A DNA stretch of 64,000 nt from Symbiodinium natans (lineage: Eukaryota > Sar > Dinophyceae > Suessiales > Symbiodiniaceae): the NCBI GenBank assembly GCA_905221605.1, contig CAJNDS010002702.1:106001-170000 (forward strand). Reading direction: 5' to 3'. Below the pieces are notes generated by a model. The model was given only the letters and a program-made list of their open reading frames with translations. It was not told the DNA's origin and searched no databases. Both the position numbers and the translations under genes were made by a program. Below, piece after piece: positions 53,545 to 63,654 of the stretch; position 1 is the first letter of the stretch, and the number at the start of each line of letters is the position of its first letter.

Positions 53545-53725
53545 GCCACCCATGGTTTGCGTGGTTTTGGCACGGATAGGCATGCGATGCGACGCGATTC
53601 GCGCAGATCTCGCACTTTCAAGGCCGCGGAACCGTGCGATGCCACGTGATTTGGGTGGTCGTCGCGCATTCTAGGCCCACGCAGGCGTGCGATGCCACGT
53701 GATTTGCGCGATTTCAGTCATTCCA
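53545..53725. repeat. Tandem repeat of about 55-60 bp, three copies
   Basis: Word GTGCGATGCCACGTGATTTG recurs at 53633 and 53686, with a diverged copy at 53584. Confidence 0.75.
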
Positions 53726-54869
53726 GGCACGCTGTTGAATGAGTCTGAAGTGGAGCAGGAAGGTGGGCGACCCCTCCCCCGGACTCAGCCGACACCCGAA
53801 GAAAGAAATGCTGTGCCCAAAACAGCTTGGCGGCTCAGGATTATTCAGGATTGCCGTGTCAGAACGAGCTGTTCACACTTCAGCTGGAAGAGCGGAGCTT
53901 GCCATCGCTCCCAAATTGCGAGGTTCACGAGGTTCTGAGGACGTAAGTTGCGAGGCATGGTTGGTGTCGGGTTCATGGTTACCCAATGTTATGGCTACGG
54001 CTACAGTACAACTTTCAAGGTACCTGGAGTGTGCGTTGCATTGTACGCTTTGTTTCCTCGAGATCCTCCCAAGCAGCTATCAGTAGCATAGGCTGCCAGA
54101 GGATGGAGCTTTCACTGGCCAAAGTCGCCTGAATCACGCAGAGACCTGCCTGACTGTTCAGGATGCACGCTGGAGAAATTCGGCTGCTGAAGCCTTGAAC
54201 CGTAACTAGGGGTTCACGCGGGTCGCGCACATGTGTCTCTTCGGCATCTCGAGCAGCCACTCCAAGAAGCACTTGCCCATGTTGTTCATTGTTGTTCATT
54301 GTTTCTCTGGTTCAAGTTGAACGTCATGGAGCGTCGCGCAGCCAGAGACGGCGCAGGCCCACCGGACACCTGATGAAACTGCAGCTGCACGTGCTCGTAG
54401 CTCGAAGCAAGGGCCTGTAGCAGGGGCCCGTAGTGCTCAACGTGTGTTTCCAAAGGATTGAGCTGGACAGTCCCCTCCCCCCCCCTTTGCAATGATCCTG
54501 CTTGCAGTGGGTCGTGCAGCTTTAAAGTTTGCCTCAGTCATGTCCAAAGTTTTTGGGAGGCGCGCCGGCAGCTGCTGGGTTGTGGCTGATTGCATGACAT
54601 GCGCTCGCTGCACTGGGCTTTCAAGGCCAGCATGTGAGTCTTCCACGAGGGCAGGGTCATGCAGGGTCACCTTTGCAAGAGAGGCTTTGAGACATGGCCT
54701 CAGGGAGAGAAAAAGAGTTCCTAGTCGTTCTGGGATGTTGCGTAGGATAACTCTTGAACGTGGACCATATTGACAGTAGGCACTGTTGTTCTACGTGTCA
54801 TGCTCTTAGCGGGTATCTTGTCGGAATTCTTAGGGGTGCTTAGAGCGTCTCAGATCGCGCAGCACCTAC

Positions 54870-54951
54870 ATGGGTATTCCCCCGAAAGTAGCCGTACCCC
54901 ACCCCAAAATCCTAGAAACAATTCTCACCCCCCAAGTTTCGGAAACCCCAA
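54870..54951. mobile_element. Degenerate family B element, reverse orientation
   Basis: Left TGGGTATTCCCCCGAAAGTA, right CAAGTTTCGGAAACCCCAAC. Confidence 0.5.
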
Positions 54952-55074
54952 CATAGCGGTGGAACTCGGGGCCCAAGCCGACCTTGCCCAACCCTGCTCT
55001 GCAGGCCCTCTGGCTGGCGACATGGCTTCATTTTGTTGATGGCCAGCAGGCTGGGGATCACGTCGCCGAACATC

Positions 55075-55190
55075 TTCCCTAAACCCCTAAACCCCTAAAC
55101 CCCTAGACCCCTAGACCCCTAGACCCCTAAACCCTAAACCCTAAACCCTAAACCCTAAACCCTAAACCCTAAACCCTAAACCCCTAAGCA
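55075..55190. repeat. Telomere-type array, CCCCTAAA then CCCTAAA
   Basis: 8-mer and 7-mer units in separate blocks. Confidence 0.9.
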
Positions 55191-55290
55191 GAGTTCGGAG
55201 GATGCAGCTCCTGCTGCTTTCGAACGTTTTGGCGATGGTGATTGTGCGTGGCACCTACTGCTGCTTATCGAGAGCTCCCTTGAAGAGTGG

Positions 55291-55425
55291 CTGGTTCTTA
55301 GTCAGGAATGAGGGAATGAGGGCCCTATGTAATCCCTTAAAGGGTATACATAGGGCAATCATTGGGAGAATTAGGGCCCTCTCTCATCCCTTAAAGGGCC
55401 TCATTCCCTCAGTACCGAGAACCAG
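55291..55425. mobile_element. Family D element, copy 2, with internal duplication
   Basis: Ends CTGGTTCTTAGTCAGGAATG and GTACCGAGAACCAG. Contains two CCCTTAAAGGG cores, so one hairpin arm has been duplicated. Confidence 0.75.
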
Positions 55426-55781
55426 GGGGCAAGAGTGTGCATTCCATCAGTCTTCTGCCTAGTTGACGTGCACCTGCTGCTTGGTCCTAGATGACGAACG
55501 CCATGCTTCCCATTCGCGGGCGTTCGCGACGGGACCGGCTCCTATCCGCGCCGCATGCTGTCAATACTCTACATTCCGGGATCCACCCCGGCCTGAATCC
55601 GAGCCTCCTAAACCCCAAGCCCTAGGCCCTAAGCCCTCAACCCCAAAGTACACCCCCCGGCCAAAGCTCTGCAGGACTTGGAACATGGCGAATGTCGAGC
55701 CATCTGCAACACCGACAACTGCATCGGGTGCGCCCGTCTTCCGAGTTGGGCGTTCGCCTCCCTAGAATCTACACCTACCGG

Positions 55782-55849
55782 CTGATTCTTAGTAGGGAAT
55801 GAGGGAGTTCGGGCGCTGTATAATCCCTTAAAGGGTATATATATATATG

Positions 55850-55881
<32 letters not shown>

Positions 55882-55962
55882 CATATGTAGATGTAACATA
55901 TATATATATGTATATATGTGTATATAGGACCCCTCAGTCCCTCATTCCCTACTAAGAACCAG
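55782..55962. mobile_element. Family D element, copy 3, with AT microsatellite at the hairpin turn
   Basis: Ends CTGATTCTTAGTAGGGAATG and CATTCCCTACTAAGAACCAG. A TATATG microsatellite (about 55837-55927) occupies the centre. Confidence 0.8.
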
Positions 55963-56279
55963 TGTGCCTACAGATTCGTGGCAGAGGTACACCTATGCAC
56001 CGTGTGAACGCATCTGCGCCTTGCACGGGGACCGCTCGAAGCAGTGGGGAAGGTAACATAGGGGACCCAAGTAAGCAAGGGTTTAGGGTTTAGGGTTTAG
56101 GGTTTAGGGTTTAGGGTTTGGGTTAGTTTTCCGGTTCAGGGCGTGCATGGGCGTGCTTTCCGTAGCAGGTATAGCTACCATACATACATGTCCAGAAACC
56201 CGGAAAGAATAGTCCGCTCGTCCGTGTGTTTAGGCGGGGAGTTGAATGAGGTCCAGACAAGACGCCCTATGTAAGTCCT

Positions 56280-56545
56280 GGGCGCTATAAACCCTTAATC
56301 CCAAACCCCTAACCCCTAATCCCTAAACCATAAACCCTTAAACCCCTAAACCCCTAAACCCCTAAACCCCTAAACCCCTAAACCCCTAAACCCCTAAACC
56401 CCTAAACCCCTAAACCCCTAAACCCCTCAACCCCTAAACCCCTAAACCCCTAAACCCCTAAACCCCTAAACCCCTAAATCCCTAAACCTCTAAACCCCTA
56501 AACCCCTAAACCCCTAAACCCCTAAACCCTAAACCCTAAACCCTA
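56280..56545. repeat. CCCCTAAA variant array
   Basis: About 24-27 units of the 8-mer, the longest homogeneous 8-mer array of the window. Confidence 0.9.
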
Positions 56546-56566
56546 CATCTTCTTGAGTCGAAAGCC

Positions 56567-56655
56567 CTCAGTTTGTGGAGGAGCCGGAGCTCTTCAGAGG
56601 CCTACCGGACCCGGAGCGTGCGCCCCCTCAGCTTCCTCGTAGCGCACGCAGGGGA
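56567..56655 (+). CDS. Exon-like segment, unknown
   Basis: Stop-free GC-rich segment between a CCCCTAAA array and a TTTAGGG array, reading QFVEEPELFRGLPDPERAPP. Its position between two arrays is like that of confirmed exons elsewhere in the window. No family. Confidence 0.28.
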
Positions 56656-56656
56656 G

Positions 56657-56805
56657 GGGTTTAGGGTTTAGGGTTTAGGGTTTAGGGTTTAGGGTTTAGG
56701 GTTTAGGGTTTAGGGTTTAGGGTTTAGGGTTTAGGGTTTAGGGTTTAGAGTTGAGGGTTGAGGGTTGAGGGTTGAGGCTTGAGGGGTTAGGGTTTAGGGT
56801 TTAGG
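56657..56805. repeat. TTTAGGG array with TTGAGGG block
   Basis: About 13 TTTAGGG units then four TTGAGGG units. Opposite in orientation to the array at 56280-56545. Confidence 0.9.
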
Positions 56806-56851
56806 AGCCTGGAATCCTGCGGGCCCCGCCCCAACTGTTCCTGCTCTCCCC

Positions 56852-57000
56852 AAGAAAATAGGGGCCCAAACAACTGGGGCCTTAGACCCTAGACATTAAA
56901 CCCGAATAACGTAAAATAAGGACCCAAGTATCTGGGCCCTAAACCCTGAACTTCAAACCCCTAAAAGCCCGAAAGAAGGACCCAATGAACTGGGGCCGGA
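56852..57000. repeat. Three-copy tandem repeat, about 60 bp units
   Basis: Units begin AAAATAGGGGCCCAAACAAC, AAAATAAGGACCCAAGTATC, GAAAGAAGGACCCAATGAAC, each followed by GGGGCC and telomere-like words. Confidence 0.75.
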
Positions 57001-57029
57001 CCCTAAACCTTAAGACCCTCAACCTTAAG

Positions 57030-57330
57030 ACCCACGATGCTAAAAACCCTAGACCCTAAACCCTAAACCCTAAACCCTAAACCCTAAACCCTAAGCCCTA
57101 AACCCTAAACCCTAAACCCTAAACCCCAAGATGCTTGCTGGTCTGGGGAGTTGCTAAGCTTCTTTGAACCCAAGGATGGTCGACAACCAACGGAGGAGGC
57201 ATGGAATCCCCAAAGCCCTGCGTAGGGTTTAGGGTTTCGAGTTTAGGGTTCAGGGTTTAGGGTTTAGGGCTTAGGGTTTAGGGTTTGGGGTTGGGTTTAG
57301 GGTTTACGGTTTAGGGTTTCGGGTTGCAGT
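57030..57330. repeat. CCCTAAA and TTTAGGG arrays facing each other
   Basis: 57030-57128 CCCTAAA, then an exon-like segment, then 57226-57330 degenerate TTTAGGG. Confidence 0.8.
57138..57212 (+). CDS. Exon-like segment, unknown
   Basis: Stop-free segment between CCCTAAA and TTTAGGG arrays, reading GELLSFFEPKDGRQPTEEAW. No family; coding nature inferred only from composition and location. Confidence 0.22.
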
Positions 57331-57438
57331 TGGTACAAATATACTCATATGGGAGTTGACTTTCAAGTAATGGTCTCGATTAATTATATACACTCGATTT
57401 CCTATACACACGTGCCATAACATGGGATCAACCCTGAC

Positions 57439-57575
57439 CGGAGGTTCATGGTACTTATAGCCTCATTATGACCGTACTTTTCACCCACTTCTCAACTCCT
57501 TAAGTGCGCTAATGTGGCTATAATAGCGTAAGTAGTAAGTACAGTTTTTCAGTGCATTCATAAGCACCATAAACT
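57439..57575. mobile_element. Family C element, copy 8
   Basis: Left CGGAGGTTCATGGTACTTAT, interior CCTTAAGTGCGCTAATGTGG, right AAGCACCATAAACTTTG. An exon-like segment begins about 10 bp later. Confidence 0.7.
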
Positions 57576-58502
57576 TTGACTTTGAGTGCGCAGCAACAGA
57601 ATCGAAGCCCAGCGGTCCGGTAGACAGGCCTATGACCCGGCTTTCAAGAAAGCCGTAGCAGCAGCTACATCTACCAAGAACGAAAACATAACCCTATCGT
57701 GTGGTGAAATCTCAGTACCACAAACCTCCAAGTGGATGTGCTACATTGTCGGGGCTCTTGTGGCCCATGTTCGGGTAGTCGAAATGGGCCTTACTGTATC
57801 AGGGACCCAAAAGGTCATGAACCTGGGGAAGTGACTATGGCGCTCAGGGCATACAGTAAACTCCCACAAGTTGGAGGACATCCTTATCCTCATGCTCCCA
57901 GAGGGTTACTCAGCAAAGGACTCCTGGCACTAATCGTCCTGAAACCATGTTCCAACTTTCCGGAGCTTACTGTAGGGTGATATGGCATGTATCGGGTTCC
58001 GGCATTTTGAGGTTCACAGATTTGGCCGAGAGTTGGAGCATGTCAGATTTAGGGTTATTATAAGGGGACTCCTCAAGAATTATGCCGTACACCCCTAAAA
58101 CGGCTTTGAGGTGTCAGCATTCAAAAAAGCACAGGCCTCATCGCCAACACGAACGGGAGATGCGGCCATGCCCTTGGGCGTTTAGGGTTTGGGGTTTAGG
58201 GTTTAGGGTTTTAGGGTTTTCGAATCTATGAGAATTTTCTACCTGTGTCATCCTCTGTGTCACGACAGTCAGACAAGCAACAAAAATCGACATAATGCGT
58301 GGCTATGTTGAACAACCTTCAACTACCTTGACTCTCTCTCTCTCTCTTGATCACATTCCTTGTGGGGCAGTGCGCCGAAGCGGCTTGGCCACACCTTTTC
58401 CGTGACACTTGTCTCCAGGTTCCTCCTGTTACGTGCGGAAGGCACCATGCCAGGGTGGCACATTGCAGTGCCGCCCTCGTTGAAGAGCTTCCTGAGAGCA
58501 TT

Positions 58503-58610
58503 GCAGTTGGGGTTTAGGGTTTAGGGTTTAGGGTTTAGGGTTTAGGGTTTAGGGTTTAGGGTTTAGGGTTTAGGGTTTAGGGTTTAGGGTTTAGGGTTTA
58601 GGGTATAGGG
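58503..58610. repeat. TTTAGGG array
   Basis: About 15 units, homogeneous, directly after a stop-free segment ending GAGCATTGCAGTTG. Confidence 0.9.
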
Positions 58611-58740
58611 TTTAGGGCTTTTTGGCTTAGGGCCAGCCCGGTAGGTGCCGCTTCGGATTGCGTTGGGAAGCAAAGGTCTGCTGGCGCTTTCATGAATTAC
58701 GAATCGCTGACCTACGGGGTCACCCGCCGGAGGCTAAAGC

Positions 58741-58840
58741 TGGCTAGTTCTTAGATGCTCTTAGTAGGGAATGAGGGAATGAGGGCCCTACATACTCCCT
58801 TAAAGGGTATATATATATATATATATATTCCCTTAAAGGG

Positions 58841-58890
<50 letters not shown>

Positions 58891-58929
58891 TATAGGGCCC
58901 TCATTCCCTCATCTCCTACTAAGAACCAG
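58741..58929. mobile_element. Family D element, copy 4, with AT microsatellite at the hairpin turn
   Basis: Ends CTTAGTAGGGAATGAGGGAA and CATCTCCTACTAAGAACCAG. The core CCCTTAAAGGGTATATAT occurs twice, with long AT runs. Confidence 0.8.
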
Positions 58930-59004
58930 GGAAAATCGCAGCGTCCGCCGAAAACCGAGGCACCCTGGACTGCCCGTTTCCTCACAAGGGATCCGTCTCT
59001 GCAA

Positions 59005-59190
59005 CTCGGCGTTTAGGGGTTTAGGGGTTTAGGGGTTTAGGGGTTTAGGGTTTAGGGTTTAGGGTTTAGGGTTTAGGGTTTAGGGTTTAGGAATTTGGGT
59101 TTAGGGTTTAGGGTTTTAGAGTTTAAGAGTTTAGGGTTTAGGGTTTAGGGTTTTTAGGGATTTGGGTTTAGGGTTTGTGGTTTCGCGTGT
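59005..59190. repeat. TTTAGGGG then TTTAGGG array
   Basis: 8-mer block followed by 7-mer block with interruptions. Confidence 0.85.
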
Positions 59191-59848
59191 GCCGGGTCCT
59201 TCGCCCCATGGCCAGCCAGTGAGGTAGTTTGCACGTCAACCGGGATCCAAGTGGCCGGGGGCAGATGTCTGCGCCAGCATCCCATCTGATGGACATGGAG
59301 TGTCTGTCCTATTCACCCTCTTTGGTCTTTTTTGTGCAAGCTCAGGTCCCTGCGAGTCGAGCTTCGTCAGAGACGAGTTTTTCGAGGAAGGGCTTGCGTG
59401 TCAACACCAAAAAGTACCCTCAACCCTCAAGCCGCAACCCTCAACCCTAAGTGCCCCTAAGCCCCCAAACCCTTAAACCCCTAAACCCACCCTAAACCCC
59501 TAAACCCCTAAACCCCTCAACCCCTCAACCCCTCAAATCGCTGTGCCGCGACAGTTGGCTCTAAAAGGGAGGCCAAGAGTCGGCAACCACTGTCCACAGA
59601 AGGCCTCTGCCGCTGAGATGTGGGGGGGGGGGGGTCTCTGAAAATTTTGGGTAGCCTTTTTGGGGTTTAGGGTTTAGGGTTTAGGGTTTAGGGTTAAGGT
59701 TAAGAGGCGCACCCGCCTAGTTGTTGACCTTGCAGGCATCAAGGATGGGAAGCCCGCCGGCCATGGACACCCTGTCTAATCACATCGTCGCACTTTGGGT
59801 TGCACGAGCTTCGGTTGTGCAAGGATGTGCTACTGGAAGTCCTCTCAG

Positions 59849-60792
59849 GTCGCCCAACTCAGCAAGACGAAGATGTGCATGCAACACAGAAGGCTGCGTT
59901 TTGTTGGCTCTGGATGCTTTGCATGGAGTCCTTGCCATGTTCAGCCCATGAACCTACATTGATCAGGGGCCTTTGCAAAGAGGGAAACTGCTGCCGCTTT
60001 GCGCATTCAGCCGACCAGTTGCGACCAGCGCCAGATCTGGCGCGCCTCGGTTGCATTGGTGCTTTGCTTGGAGGTTCATGGTACTTATAACCAATTATAA
60101 CTGCACTTAGAACTGTACTTAAAGGGGCCATATTAGGGCACTTAAGGGGCTTATAAGTGGATTTTAAGTACAGTTCGAATTGGTTAGTAAGTGCCATGAA
60201 CTCCAAGTGGGAGTGTGCCTGCGTGGATGGCAAAGACTCCGTCATGGCAAGCAGGAGACATGTGTGAGTGTATGGGTATGTGTGTGTGTGTGTGTGACCG
60301 TACTCAGGAAAACGGCAATTTGCCGTGCATTCTCTCGAGCCTTGCCTAAATTTTGCTTGCGACGTGTTGGGCAGTGGGTGTGATTCTTTTTTGTCGTGCT
60401 TAGCCTGGTACAGCTTGACGAGCTGTCGAGGTGGAATGTGTGCGGAGGCATCCGGTTGCACCGACGTTGGCTTTACATGGAATGTCTCTCTTGCAATACA
60501 TGCAGGCCGACTGCAAGTTTGCACATGGTGAGCAAGAGCTTCGCGTTAGTCCGAGCGTCTACAAAACTCAGCAGCAGGGCCGCACATCACGAATGTCTTG
60601 GACGGTTAGTTGTCTTGGTGCAGCTGGCTGTCGGGTGTGCTTTCACAACGAGGCTGTGCAATTTTTTCGCCCGCGGTCACTGCAAGAAGGGTGCTGTGCT
60701 CAGCCTGGATCCCCAAGCCCCTACACCTAAGTCCTAAATCCTGTTGCAGCAAGGCGAGCGCTGCCGGCATGCTCATGGCCGAAGAGAGCTAC
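59849..60792 (+). CDS. CCCH zinc-finger protein, tandem fingers
   Basis: RNA-binding type. Finger 1 is split: exon 59849-59892 (VAQLSKTKMCMQHRR) joins exon 59967-about 60045 (GLCKEGNCCRFAHSADQLRP) through a GC donor, giving C-x7-C-x5-C-x3-H. Finger 2: only the second half is sure, exon 60506-60544 (ADCKFAHGEQELR). Finger 3: exons about 60624-60690 (TTRLCNFFARGHCKKG) and 60754-60792 (ERCRHAHGRRELR), again C-x7-C-x5-C-x3-H. Each finger ends in (A/G)H...LR, the usual dinoflagellate pattern, and most fingers are cut by an intron between the second and third Cys or at the second Cys. The intron after finger 1 contains a complete family C element (60067-60207). The gene probably continues into 61-62 kb; the start is not seen. 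Confidence 0.8.
60067..60207. mobile_element. Family C element, copy 9, in CCCH gene intron
   Basis: Ends CTTGGAG GTTCATGGTACTT and AAGTGCCATGAACTCCAAG, no telomere insert; gives the uninterrupted form GAATTGGTTAGTAAG of the internal site. Confidence 0.8.
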
Positions 60793-60827
60793 GTGAGTTT
60801 CAGGCGCATTCTGAGCCATCATTTGGG

Positions 60828-60900
60828 AACATTTTCCGAAATAGGGGTGCCCTTCAGATACACCAAAATCGAAATACCCCTATTTTCGGAAACCCCCATG
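60828..60900. mobile_element. Family B element, short copy, in CCCH gene intron
   Basis: Left CATTTTCCGAAATAGGGGTG, right CCCCTATTTTCGGAAACCCC. 73 bp: an internally deleted copy. Confidence 0.7.
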
Positions 60901-60997
60901 TGTCCTTTGGGAGGTTCAAGACGAGAACCAACTTGAAAAGGCCAACGTTCAGCGTTTGTCGGAGTGGTCTCGTAGGAATGCTGTAGGGATCCCGCTT

Positions 60998-61610
60998 CAG
61001 GACCTGCCAAACCGAGATCGTCTAGAAGGCGGGCGAAGGGTTTAGGGTTTAGGGTTTAGGGTTTAGGGTTTAGGGTTTAGGGTTTAGGGTGTAGGGTGTA
61101 GGGTGTAGGGTGTAGGGTGTAGGGTACATAGCCAGCTGCCACGACTGTACCTGCTGTTGGCTGTGGTCGCCCAGACTCCCCGGATGTCTTCAGCACGCCC
61201 CAGAAGGCTCGCGGCCAAACTCCGAAGCAAAAGTTGCTTGTGCGGTTTAGTTCTTTTAGCGAGCTGTTGCTGCAGGCGAGGCTTAGTGACTTTGATTTGC
61301 AAAGCGAAAAAAGATGTGTCATCCGGACTCTGCAGGGACAGATCAGAGCACCGCCGGGGCTTCAGCGCCAAGTTCTTGGCGACCTGACCAACCAGGACCT
61401 GTCCAAGCGAGATGTTGGAGGTGGGTTTAGGGTTTAGGGTTTAGGGTTTAGGCTTGGGGAATCACACACTTTTGCCGCTGTTCGCTTGGCAGCGGTACAG
61501 GTAGTTCTCCGGACATCTTCACGACACCGAAGAAGGCTTGGACAGAAGCTGAAGCAAGAAGTACTCTGCCGCCGATGCTAGACTTCGGGCCTACCTGCTT
61601 TTTCTCGAAC
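60998..61610 (+). CDS. Duplicated exon module, probably downstream part of the CCCH gene
   Basis: Two diverged copies of one arrangement. Copy 1: DLPNRDRLEGG (61001-61030), a TTTAGGG intron (61037-61128), then SPDVFSTPQKARGQTPKQK (about 61174-61230). Copy 2: QDLSKRDVGGG (61399-61425), a TTTAGGG intron (61424-61453), then SPDIFTTPKKAWTEAEAR (about 61514-61567). DNA similarity runs through both exon parts. Between them copy 1 continues LVRFSSFSELLLQARLSDFD and LQGQIRAPPGLQRQVLGDL. No domain recognised; the protein is polar and probably extended. Confidence 0.45.
61034..61128. repeat. TTTAGGG array with GTGTAGG variant block
   Basis: Eight TTTAGGG units then six GTGTAGG units; acts as intron of module copy 1. 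Confidence 0.85.
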
Positions 61611-62132
61611 ATCCTACTGCCTTTTCGAATCCGATTGTCCCCAGCTTCCCTTAATACACAGTGCCGCTGATCCTGGCTGATATGTCGTCGTTTGCGCGTT
61701 CGATGTTTGTACTGTGCCCTGCCTCATGTTCTCCAAGGAAACCTTGTCAATATGCTAGTCATGCAGACGTGATACAGTACACGGTTGACGAATGTTATTG
61801 CCTGAAAGGCATACAAAGAGAACATGGCGACTCCCCCATCGAGCTTGCCCATGAAGGCCCTTTCATGTTCTTCGTTCGCAGGGTCATATGATGGCAACAA
61901 ATCAGATTCAGCTTGGCCCTGAACCCTGGACCCCAAACCCTAAACCTCAACACTGCGCTTGTCCACAAGATGGCAGGTCGCTCTTCCCGGCCACACGCCC
62001 TTGACAGGAGTACCAGGTAGGGGCTTCAGGGTGCAGGGTTTAGGGTTCGCGGGGGGTATTGACATCTTAAGAACTCAGAGCCTAACTTTTGTGTAGATGA
62101 TGATGGTAGGGTTATACAACCGTTTACGGATT

Positions 62133-62235
62133 CTCAAGTTGCCCTACTAGGGGTACCTTATTGGGGCCCGCATTATGAGGGAGTCTTGCTTTTCGGGGGT
62201 CTGTTTAGGGGGTCCCCTGCTATCGGAAACCCCTG
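62133..62235. mobile_element. Family B element
   Basis: Left CTACTAGGGGTACCTTATTG, interior GAGGGAGTCTTGCTTTTCGG, right CTGCTATCGGAAACCCCTGA. Confidence 0.7.
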
Positions 62236-62252
62236 AATTTCAAGTTTTTAAG

Positions 62253-62360
62253 GTACGCTCTAAACCTCGCGTGAAGGCTGCGACAGCCCAGCTCTATCAT
62301 GGCCAGACGAGGAGCGCCATGTTGGTGGAGCTTTCAACGGGCCCAGTTGCAAGCGCATAG
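62253..62360 (+). CDS. Last exon of an unknown protein
   Basis: After TTTTTAAG, 35 codons to TAG: VRSKPRVKAATAQLYHGQTR, then SAMLVELSTGPVASA. A family B element (62133-62235) lies just before it, so it fits the pattern exon-element-exon. It may be the C-terminus of the CCCH gene above. No family recognised. Confidence 0.4.
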   Translation, partial: VRSKPRVKAATAQLYHGQTRSAMLVELSTGPVASA

Positions 62361-62514
62361 GGTTGAAGGTTGGTTTAGGGTTTAGGGCATGTGAGAGATG
62401 TGTCGAGGGCTTTGCAGGAATCCGCAGCAGCCAGGTGTTCGTGAACTTAAGCTCTGAAGCACAAGAAACCCCAAACCCAAGCCTAAACTTTAACTGAAGT
62501 CCAGTCCCCCGCAA

Positions 62515-62605
62515 TCCCCAAACCCTAAACCCTAAACCCTAAACCCTAAACCCTAAACCCTAAACCCTAAACCCTCAACCCTCAACCCTCAACCCTAAAC
62601 CCTAA
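62515..62605. repeat. Telomere-type array before the Ala-rich exon
   Basis: About 9 CCCTAAA units, then CCCTCAA units, ending 10 bp before the exon at 62616. Confidence 0.85.
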
Positions 62606-62615
62606 CTTGCCAAAG

Positions 62616-63488
62616 CAGAGCACGTCCAGGATTTGGAAAATGAGCTGGGCGCTGAGCAGCTTGCAGCTGCTGCAGCAGCGGCTTCTCGGCCGAATTCGGT
62701 TTAGGGTTTCGGGTTTAGGGTTTAGGGTTTAGGGTTTAGAGTTTAGAGCTCAGGGTGAAGTGTGTTGGGTGTTTCTGTGGGGTGTTGGGATGGGTTTTCG
62801 GAGTTCAGGGGTTTTCGAGTGTTTTCGGGGTTGCGGCTTGAGGGTTCAGGGTTCCGTGCCCGTGGCTGGGCAGGACGGTGCTGAGCTACTTTTACAACCT
62901 GTGGCCTCCTTGTATGGTTCTTGTCTTACGGACTGGACTTCCCAGAGAGCCCAATACCCCTTAATTAGGGGATATACCTTAATTCATGTAGGGATCCTGA
63001 GTCCTGAATATGACGTAAGGTGTGTTCCTTAGTCAAGGGGTATTGGGCTCTTTGACTTCTCAGTCTACAGTGTGCAGGCTGCCATCTCAGCGCAAGAGCA
63101 CACTGCGGCGGCGAACGCCGCATCGGCGGCCGCGCTGACATGGGTGCCCCAGACAAAGTCAGGGAAAACTAAGGGGCAGTGTTACTGAGTTCCCCTAAAC
63201 CCTAAACCCTAAGCCATAAACCCAAAACCCTAACCCTAAAGTTCCTGCTTGCAGCCGCAGAGGCACGGGCGGCCGCGCAACAAGGTCGTGAGCTAAGCTG
63301 CCGCCAGGTCTAGGGGTTTATTTCAGGGGTCTTTAGTCTAGTGTCTTAGTGGGGTTTGGGGGGTGTAGGGTTTGGGGTTTTAGGGTGGTTTTTTTTTGGG
63401 GGGGGAGGGGGGTTTGAAGTTGCTTGTCTCCTGCAGGCTCTCCAGTTGACTTCAACACCATCTTGGCGCTGCTTTCGACGCAGCTTGG
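62616..63488 (+). CDS. Ala-rich, probably coiled-coil protein, at least four exons
   Basis: Exons: 62616-62698 (HVQDLENELGAEQLAAAAAA), about 63068-63150 (VQAAISAQEHTAAANAASAA), 63255-63284 (AEARAAAQQ) and 63437-63488 (SPVDFNTILALLSTQLG). The last two join in phase (G + GC). Glu/Gln/Ala-rich composition suggests a long helix or coiled coil. Introns contain a telomere array at the 5' side of the first exon, a family E element (62944-63053) and a family B element (63500-63567). A further open segment 63763-63888 (VEPRQPPPSPPPRREAKSW) may be the next exon. The gene probably runs off the window. No family recognised. Confidence 0.45.
62944..63053. mobile_element. Family E element, copy 2, in Ala-rich gene intron
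   Basis: Ends AGAGAGCCCAATACCCCTTA and CAAGGGGTATTGGGCTCTTT. Flanking CCCAG is the same as before copy 1. Confidence 0.75.
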
Positions 63489-63499
63489 GCTGCATCCAC

Positions 63500-63567
63500 G
63501 TGGGGGTTCACGATTCCCTTACATTAAGGACCCAAAGAAGGCACCCGTGATTTCGGAAACCCCCATG
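63500..63567. mobile_element. Family B element, short copy, in Ala-rich gene intron
   Basis: Left GTGGGGGTTCACGATTCCCT, right GTGATTTCGGAAACCCCCAT. Begins 12 bp after the exon ending at 63488. Confidence 0.7.
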
Positions 63568-63654
63568 TGCCTCTCAAATCTCTAAAGCCCTACTAGTCCT
63601 GAACCTTCAACCCCAAGACCCAAAACCACGACTCCCTGAACCGCCGATCTTGAA

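Larger units (their letters stand above)
49600..55074 (+). other. Stretch without a named gene, includes a direct duplication
   Basis: Mostly unique GC-balanced sequence with short open frames on both strands and none recognised. Holds the 2.28-kb-spaced duplication (50138-50830 and 52415-53190), a degenerate family A element (53410-53530), a 55-bp tandem repeat (53545-53725) and a degenerate family B element (54870-54951). An open frame 53739-54086 reads MSLKWSRKVGDPSPGLSRHP, without known relatives. Confidence 0.35.
55190..59848 (+). other. Repeat-dominated stretch
   Basis: Three family D elements, a family C element (57439-57575), many telomere-type arrays, a three-copy repeat (56852-57000) and weak exon-like segments (55660-55765, 56567-56655, 57138-57212, 57586-57720, 58412-58502). 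No gene can be named. Confidence 0.4.
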
